DNA of 64,000 bases from Burkholderia pyrrocinia (GTDB lineage: Bacteria; Pseudomonadota; Gammaproteobacteria; Burkholderiales; Burkholderiaceae). This document shows, one piece after another, positions 59,381 through 64,000 of the stretch. Below the pieces are notes generated by a model. That model did no database searches. It saw nothing but the letters and a program-made list of their open reading frames with translations, and was not told the DNA's origin. Position 1 is the stretch's first letter, and the number at the start of each line of letters is the position of its first letter. The stretch covers positions 1,984,001-2,048,000 of the forward strand of contig NZ_CP024903.1 of assembly GCF_003330765.1 (NCBI RefSeq), read 5' to 3'. The translations under genes were made by a program, and so were the position numbers.

Positions 59381-60075
59381 TGCATTCACCGCTCTTGACC
59401 GAACCGCTGTTTCGCATCGGGGCGATTCCCGTGTCGACGCCGGTCGCAACCACCTGGGCACTGATGGCGCTCGTCGCCGTCACCGCGGCCGCGATGCGCA
59501 GGCGACTGTCGTTGACCCCGGGCAAACTCCAGACGGCGGTGGAACTCTTCGTCTCCACGCTCGACAGCCAGTTGCAGGACACGATGCAAATCGACCCCGC
59601 GCGTTGCCGCGCCTTGCTCGGTACGTTGTTCCTGTTCATCCTGACTTCCAACTGGTCCGGCTTGGTTCCAGGCGTCGAGCCGCCTACCGCCCATCTCGAA
59701 ACCGATGCGGCCCTCGCAGCCGTCGTGTTCGCGTCGACGGTGTTCTACGGCGTCCACGAACGCGGGCTCGCTCGCTATCTCGCCTCGTTCGCTCAACCGA
59801 CCTGGATCATGATTCCGCTCAATCTGGTCGAGCAGATAACCCGTACCTTCTCATTGATCGTGCGCCTGTTCGGCAACGTCATGAGCGGCGTGTTCGTGAT
59901 CGGTATCGTGCTGTCGCTCGCGGGCCTTCTGGTGCCGATACCGCTCATGGCGCTCGATCTGCTGACAGGCGCGGTTCAGGCGTACATCTTCACGGTACTC
60001 GCGGCGGTATTCATTGGCGCCGCGCTCGGCGACGAGCGCTCAGCCACGCCGCATCCACGGCAAGGAGCATCATGA
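59377..60075 (+). CDS. atpB: N-type ATPase Fo subunit a
   Basis: This 232-residue membrane subunit forms the ion half-channels next to the c-ring. The essential Arg is in the Leu-Ile-Val-Arg-Leu-Phe-Gly-Asn-Val-Met-Ser-Gly segment (about 162-173). Five to six helices and the Gln-Ala-Tyr-Ile-Phe-Thr-Val-Leu motif match AtpB. It starts with ATGATG after an overlap with AtpR and ends overlapping the c-subunit ATG. Confidence 0.88.
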   Translation: MMHSPLLTEPLFRIGAIPVSTPVATTWALMALVAVTAAAMRRRLSLTPGKLQTAVELFVSTLDSQLQDTMQIDPARCRALLGTLFLFILTSNWSGLVPGVEPPTAHLETDAALAAVVFASTVFYGVHERGLARYLASFAQPTWIMIPLNLVEQITRTFSLIVRLFGNVMSGVFVIGIVLSLAGLLVPIPLMALDLLTGAVQAYIFTVLAAVFIGAALGDERSATPHPRQGAS

Positions 60076-60320
60076 GCAACTGGATTCAACTGGTGAGCAT
60101 CGTCGCGGCAGCCATTGCCGTTTCATTCGGCGCGATCGGCCCGGCGCTGGCCGAAGGTCGCGCCGTCGCAGCCGCGATGGACGCATTGGCGCGTCAGCCG
60201 GAATCGGCAGGCACGATTTCGCGAACGCTGTTTGTCGGCCTGGCCATGATCGAAACCATGGCGATCTATTGTCTGGTGGTCGCCTTGCTCGTTCTGTTCG
60301 CCAATCCGTTTATCAAGTAG
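60072..60320 (+). CDS. atpE: N-type ATPase Fo subunit c, Na+-type ligand pattern
   Basis: This 82-residue hairpin forms the rotating ring. Helix 2 carries Ile-Glu61-Thr62-Met-Ala-Ile-Tyr66. Glu-Thr/Ser-x3-Tyr is the residue set that binds Na+ in sodium ATPases. Helix 1 has Glu28 at the place of the ligand Gln of Ilyobacter, a second carboxylate typical of N-ATPases. The pattern suggests Na+ transport, to be confirmed experimentally. AAGGAG precedes the ATG, which overlaps the stop of subunit a. Confidence 0.88.
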   Translation: MSNWIQLVSIVAAAIAVSFGAIGPALAEGRAVAAAMDALARQPESAGTISRTLFVGLAMIETMAIYCLVVALLVLFANPFIK

Positions 60321-60329
60321 GCATTAGCC

Positions 60330-61082
60330 ATGCGAATCGACTGGTGGACACTCGGCTTCCAGACGATCAACGTCCTCGTCCTGATCTGGCTGCTGTCGCG
60401 CTTGCTGTTCAAGCCGGTCGCCAAGATCATGGCGGATCGTCAGCAGGCCGCCGCACGCCTCCTGCAAGATGCCTCGGCTGCCCGCGATGCAGCGCGGCAG
60501 GATCGCGACAACGCTGCAAGGGAAAGCGCCGCACAGGATGCAGAGCGCCTTGATCGATTGAGTGCGGTGGCGTCGGAGGCAGAGCGCCTCAAGGCATCCC
60601 TGCTCGCCGATGCGCACGCCGAGGCCGATACACTCAGAAAGACGGCCGAGGCCGAAGCCGCGGCGATGAAAGACGATGCGCTGCGAGCCAATGCCGAGCG
60701 GGCCGGTCAGTTTGCCGTCGACATCGCGGCGCGGTTGCTCGCGACGCTCCCGCCGAGCACGCTGGTAGAAGGATTCATTGCGCCGCTCGCCGACGCAGTC
60801 CGTGCCCTGCCCGCGGAGGACCGCGCTTGTCTCGGCCGCGAAGGCGAAACGTTGCGCTTGATAGCCCCGCGCACGTTGAACGACGACGAACTGGCTCATT
60901 GCCGTTCGATGCTCGCGACGGCATCGGGCCACGCCCTCTCCATTCGAACCGAAGTCGATCCCACCCTGATCGCGGGACTCGAACTCGTCGCACCTCACCT
61001 TATCGTGCGAAACAGCTTTCGACATAGCCTGGAATCCCTGAGAAGCGGACTCATCTCCCATGGCGACGAACGAAACGCATAA
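60330..61082 (+). CDS. atpF: N-type ATPase Fo subunit b, extended
   Basis: This is a 250-residue subunit: one transmembrane helix at the N-terminus (about 8-28), a long Ala/Asp/Arg/Glu-rich helical stalk (about 30-150) and a C-terminal globular part with [13 protein letters not shown]. The last part resembles delta subunits. N-ATPase operons have no separate delta gene, and an extended b is thought to replace it. It overlaps the alpha gene by 23 bases. Confidence 0.85.
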   Translation: MRIDWWTLGFQTINVLVLIWLLSRLLFKPVAKIMADRQQAAARLLQDASAARDAARQDRDNAARESAAQDAERLDRLSAVASEAERLKASLLADAHAEADTLRKTAEAEAAAMKDDALRANAERAGQFAVDIAARLLATLPPSTLVEGFIAPLADAVRALPAEDRACLGREGETLRLIAPRTLNDDELAHCRSMLATASGHALSIRTEVDPTLIAGLELVAPHLIVRNSFRHSLESLRSGLISHGDERNA

Positions 61083-62607
61083 CGACTCCGACGACGCATG
61101 GCTGACGAACGGCAGAGCCGTGCTGGAGTCGCTGAATCTTGCGCCGCAGACGGAATCGGTTGGGCGCGTGGAGCATATCGCTGACGGCATTGCACGGGTG
61201 AGCGGCCTCCCGCATGTTCGCCTGAACGAGTTGTTGCAGTTCGGGGACGGACAGTACGGCTTCGCGCTCAAGCTGGACGTCGACACGCTAAGTTGCGTGT
61301 TGCTCGACGACAGTAGCGGCATTGCCGCCGGCACGCGCGTATCGGGCACCGGCCGCGTGGTTGAAGTTCCGGTAGGTCCGGACCTGCTCGGACGCGTTGT
61401 CGACCCACTCGGGAGGCCGCTCGATCGCGGACGGCCGCCGAAATGCAAGCTATCCCTCCCGATCGAACGCGCCGCGCCGTCGATCATCGAGCGCGCACCG
61501 GTCTCTCAACCGGTCGAAACGGGCATTCTGTTGATTGATGCGCTTTTCGCGATCGGCCGCGGGCAGCGCGAACTGATCATTGGCGATCGCGCAACCGGCA
61601 AGACGTCCATCGCGGTTGACGCGATCGTCAACCAGAAACATTCCGACATGATCTGCGTCTACGTGGCGATCGGTCAGCGGGCCACCGCGGTCGAGCGCGT
61701 GATCGAGGCGGTTCGACGGCACGGTGCGCCGGAACGCTGCATCTTCGTCGTCGCGTCGGCGGCGGATCCGCCCGGCCTGCAATGGATTGCCCCGTTTGCC
61801 GCGTTCAGCATCGCGGAATACTTCAGGGATCGGGGCGAGCATGCGCTCGTCGTCATCGACGACCTGACCAAGCATGCCGCCACCCATCGGGAACTCGCAT
61901 TGCTTGCACGAGATCCGCCGGGGCGCGAAGCGTATCCGGGCGACATCTTCTATCTGCACGCCCGTCTGCTGGAGCGTGCCGCCAAGCTCTCCGCGGAACG
62001 AGGCGGCGGCTCGTTGACCGCGCTCCCCATTGCGGAAACCGATGCCGGGAACCTGGCAGCATACATCCCGACCAATCTGATCTCGATTACCGACGGCCAG
62101 ATCGTGCTGGATGCACACTTGTTCGCGGCCAACCAGCGCCCTGCGATCGATGTCGGACTCAGCATCAGCCGTGTTGGCGGCAAGGCCCAGCTGCCGGCAT
62201 TGAGAGCCGCCTCCGGAAGGTTGCGACTCGACTACGCACAGTTTCTCGAGCTCGAGATGTTCACGCGCTTCGGCGGTCTCGGCGACACGAGGATCAAGGC
62301 GCAAATCGCTCGTGGAGAGCGTATTCGTACGTTGATTGCGCAGCCGCGATTTGCGCCGCTACGCCCGGTTGGCGAGATTGCGTTGCTGTTTGCGCTGGCC
62401 GACGGTGTATTCGATGCGTGTGCACCGTCAACGATCGCTGCCGTGCGAGTCGCACTTCCCGCCCGTCTCGATTCGACCGGCATCGCGACAAGATTGGGCC
62501 CAATCCTCGTTGCCGGCGGAGAAGTGTCATCCGACGACCGGGCGGCGCTTGTTCGCATTGTCCGCGACCTCATCCCGCAGTCCGCGGAAGTCAGGAGCGG
62601 TCGATGA
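61060..62607 (+). CDS. atpA: N-type ATPase F1 subunit alpha
   Basis: This is a 515-residue regulatory subunit. The Walker A motif is Gly-Asp-Arg-Ala-Thr-Gly-Lys-Thr-Ser. Also visible are [21 protein letters not shown], and the arginine finger in Ser-Ile-Ser-Arg-Val-Gly-Gly. Length and motifs fit AtpA. Its start is inside the end of the b gene and its stop overlaps the gamma ATG (ATGA), a compact unit. Confidence 0.9.
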   Translation: MATNETHNDSDDAWLTNGRAVLESLNLAPQTESVGRVEHIADGIARVSGLPHVRLNELLQFGDGQYGFALKLDVDTLSCVLLDDSSGIAAGTRVSGTGRVVEVPVGPDLLGRVVDPLGRPLDRGRPPKCKLSLPIERAAPSIIERAPVSQPVETGILLIDALFAIGRGQRELIIGDRATGKTSIAVDAIVNQKHSDMICVYVAIGQRATAVERVIEAVRRHGAPERCIFVVASAADPPGLQWIAPFAAFSIAEYFRDRGEHALVVIDDLTKHAATHRELALLARDPPGREAYPGDIFYLHARLLERAAKLSAERGGGSLTALPIAETDAGNLAAYIPTNLISITDGQIVLDAHLFAANQRPAIDVGLSISRVGGKAQLPALRAASGRLRLDYAQFLELEMFTRFGGLGDTRIKAQIARGERIRTLIAQPRFAPLRPVGEIALLFALADGVFDACAPSTIAAVRVALPARLDSTGIATRLGPILVAGGEVSSDDRAALVRIVRDLIPQSAEVRSGR

Positions 62608-63461
62608 GCAATCGGCTCGACGAAGTCCAGAATCGATTGGGTACGGTCCGCGAACTGGAATCCGTGGTAAGTGCAATGCGCGGTATCGCAGCGACACGGA
62701 CGCGAGAAGCGCTCTCCCGCCTGCCGGGCATCCGGGCCTGCGCCGATCTGATCGGCCTTGCGATCGCAGATGCAATGGGCATTGCCGCCCAACGCCCCTC
62801 CGAGAGCCGAAGGCCCCGCGTTCCGGCCGACACTCACGTCTTTATCGTCATCGGCGCAGAGCACGGCTTCGTCGGCACCTACAACCAACGCGTGTTCCAG
62901 TCGATTTGCGTTCCTGCGACTGTTGCCGTCGAGTACTTCGTCGTGGGGAGTCGCGCAAGGGTCGCTGCCGACGCGCTCAATCTGCCGGTCACCTGGTCGT
63001 CGGAAATGATCGGTCACGCCGATATGGTGTCCGATCTCGCAGCCAGGATCATCGATGCGCTTTACGGCCGCCTGCGCCACGGCAACGCATCGCACGTCAC
63101 GCTTGTCCACGGCGCGCCGCAAGCGGCCGGTGAATCGCCTGTACAGTCCACTTCGCTGCTGCCGTTCGATTTCCAGCGGTTCGAACCGGCCAGACGCCCC
63201 TTCCCGCCTGTCGTCACGCTCCCGATACAACAACTGCAGGAAAGGCTGGCCGAGGAATACGTCTACACCCAGGTATGCGAGGCCATCATTCTGTCGTTCG
63301 CCGCGGAGAACGAAGCGCGAATGCGCGCGATGATCGCGGCGAAACGTAATATCGACGACACCGCACAGCGGCTGAACCGGGACTATCACCGCTTGAGACA
63401 GGAGCAGATCACTGCCGAAATCGTCGAATTGTCGAGCGTCGAGGGGACTCTCGCTTCATGA
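62604..63461 (+). CDS. atpG: N-type ATPase F1 subunit gamma
   Basis: This is a 285-residue central-stalk subunit with N- and C-terminal long helices (Arg-Leu-Asp-Glu-Val-Gln-Asn-Arg-Leu and Ala-Lys-Arg-Asn-Ile-Asp-Asp-Thr-Ala). A Rossmann-like middle contains [11 protein letters not shown] (the AtpG motif, in place of the usual Asp-Arg-Gly-Leu-Cys-Gly). It is the last gene of the operon and converges on the antiporter gene, with only four bases between stop codons. The divergent motif is typical of N-ATPases. Confidence 0.83.
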   Translation: MSNRLDEVQNRLGTVRELESVVSAMRGIAATRTREALSRLPGIRACADLIGLAIADAMGIAAQRPSESRRPRVPADTHVFIVIGAEHGFVGTYNQRVFQSICVPATVAVEYFVVGSRARVAADALNLPVTWSSEMIGHADMVSDLAARIIDALYGRLRHGNASHVTLVHGAPQAAGESPVQSTSLLPFDFQRFEPARRPFPPVVTLPIQQLQERLAEEYVYTQVCEAIILSFAAENEARMRAMIAAKRNIDDTAQRLNRDYHRLRQEQITAEIVELSSVEGTLAS

Positions 63462-63465
63462 ATCG

Positions 63466-64000
63466 CTACGGTGCCGTATTTGACGGTTCGGGCGGCGATG
63501 TCAACTTCCGCAAAAGCCATCCGAACGTGGTGCCCTGAGTCAGTACGGAAAACACGACGACGACATAGGTTACGGTCACGATCATTTCCCGCTCGGGCCC
63601 ATGGGGAAGCAAAAGCGCGAGTGCGAGCGAGATGGCACCGCGCAGGCCTCCCCAGATCAGCAGTCTGGTCGTGCCTTTCGGAAACCGGATACGCAGACCG
63701 ATCACCCAGAGCGGAATGGCCACGCTGACTGTCCGTCCCGCCAGCACGCAGCCGACGGCGACTATTCCGGCTATCAGATACGTCCGGCTCTGATGGATCG
63801 AGAGGACTTCAAGGCCAATCAGCAGAAAGAGCACGCTGTTCATCATCTCGTCGACGACCTCCCAGAACATGCTCAGATACTCCCCCGTCTGGCCGGAAAC
63901 GGTCTTCATCGACCCGTGGTTGCCGGCGAACAGCCCGGCCACGACCACCGCGATCAGGCCCGAGGCGTGGGCAAGCTCCGCCAGCGCATATGATCCCATG
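63466..64000 (-). CDS. Na+/H+ antiporter, CPA1 family (partial, C-terminal part)
   Basis: This is the C-terminal 177 residues of a cation:proton antiporter, cut by the window edge. They contain six or so helices, the Asn-Ser-Val-Leu-Phe-Leu-Leu-Ile-Gly-Leu-Glu segment and Trp-Gly-Gly-Leu-Arg-Gly-Ala-Ile-Ser-Leu-Ala-Leu-Ala, typical of NhaP/CPA1. The Met at 63999 is internal. The gene lies convergent to the Na+-type N-ATPase, a consistent partner for sodium cycling, though co-function is only inferred from position. Confidence 0.85.
   Translation of the reverse strand, partial: MGSYALAELAHASGLIAVVVAGLFAGNHGSMKTVSGQTGEYLSMFWEVVDEMMNSVLFLLIGLEVLSIHQSRTYLIAGIVAVGCVLAGRTVSVAIPLWVIGLRIRFPKGTTRLLIWGGLRGAISLALALLLPHGPEREMIVTVTYVVVVFSVLTQGTTFGWLLRKLTSPPEPSNTAP

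Overview
The window is high-GC proteobacterial DNA that reads as a Burkholderia (cepacia-complex-like) secondary replicon. This rests on the codon and base use, the style of the LysR/MFS/SDR genes, a complete N-type ATPase operon, NnrS/NsrR genes, and IS5, ISL3 and IS256 elements. The genus is inferred from the gene families, not from a marker gene.

Layout. (1) 0.1-16.6 kb holds ordinary accessory metabolism. A seven-gene minus-strand operon (MFS carrier, FGGY kinase, GlpD-type dehydrogenase, FAD-linked oxidase, GlpP-type antiterminator, ABM monooxygenase, Fe-alcohol dehydrogenase) looks like a glycerol/polyol catabolic unit. Two divergent SDR/LysR pairs, a xanthine/uracil-type permease and a NUDIX hydrolase follow. 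(2) 16.9-36.4 kb is the most unusual part, an almost entirely minus-strand locus. It combines four RebB-family R-body genes, an ECF sigma factor and a Crp-family regulator with peptide-modification enzymes: a radical SAM/SPASM maturase beside three 'GDL' (DUF1843-type) proteins, a borosin-like alpha-N-methyltransferase fused to a LigA-like domain, and a 2-oxoglutarate oxygenase. It also has two large scaffold-like proteins, one with a 73-residue Val/Ile-Asp repeat. A sigma-54 activator with a TPR-like C-terminus lies at the upstream end. It faces a perfect -24/-12 promoter and two 16-bp palindromes 32 bp apart, which is a textbook enhancer layout. (3) 36.5-38.95 kb is a graveyard of transposase and integrase fragments. 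(4) 38.96-46.7 kb is a redox/nitric-oxide cluster: ferredoxin-NADP reductase-like protein, lone SdhB, AhpD-like protein, two hemerythrins, an FNR/Anr regulator, a DUF2249 protein, NnrS and NsrR. (5) 47.3-50.4 kb is an IS cluster (intact IS5, internally deleted IS5/IS1182-like element, intact ISL3 sitting in a terminator). (6) 50.6-54.3 kb has a QseBC/PmrAB-like two-component system and cytochromes b562 and b561, followed by an intact IS256 element. (7) 55.85-64 kb has a CBS-BON protein divergent from the N-ATPase operon atpDCQRBEFAG, then the C-terminal part of a Na+/H+ antiporter cut by the window end.

Working model. In region 2 the sigma-54 activator probably fires the GDL-peptide/maturase block and perhaps the downstream scaffold, methyltransferase and oxygenase block. 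The ECF sigma factor and Crp-like protein sit among the reb genes as likely local regulators. The layout suggests an R-body-like protein polymer whose components, or whose cargo, are post-translationally modified. In regions 4-7 the FNR/Anr regulator has two perfect boxes placed exactly for class II activation of both the CBS-BON gene and the N-ATPase operon. This ties low-oxygen sensing to Na+-linked energetics.
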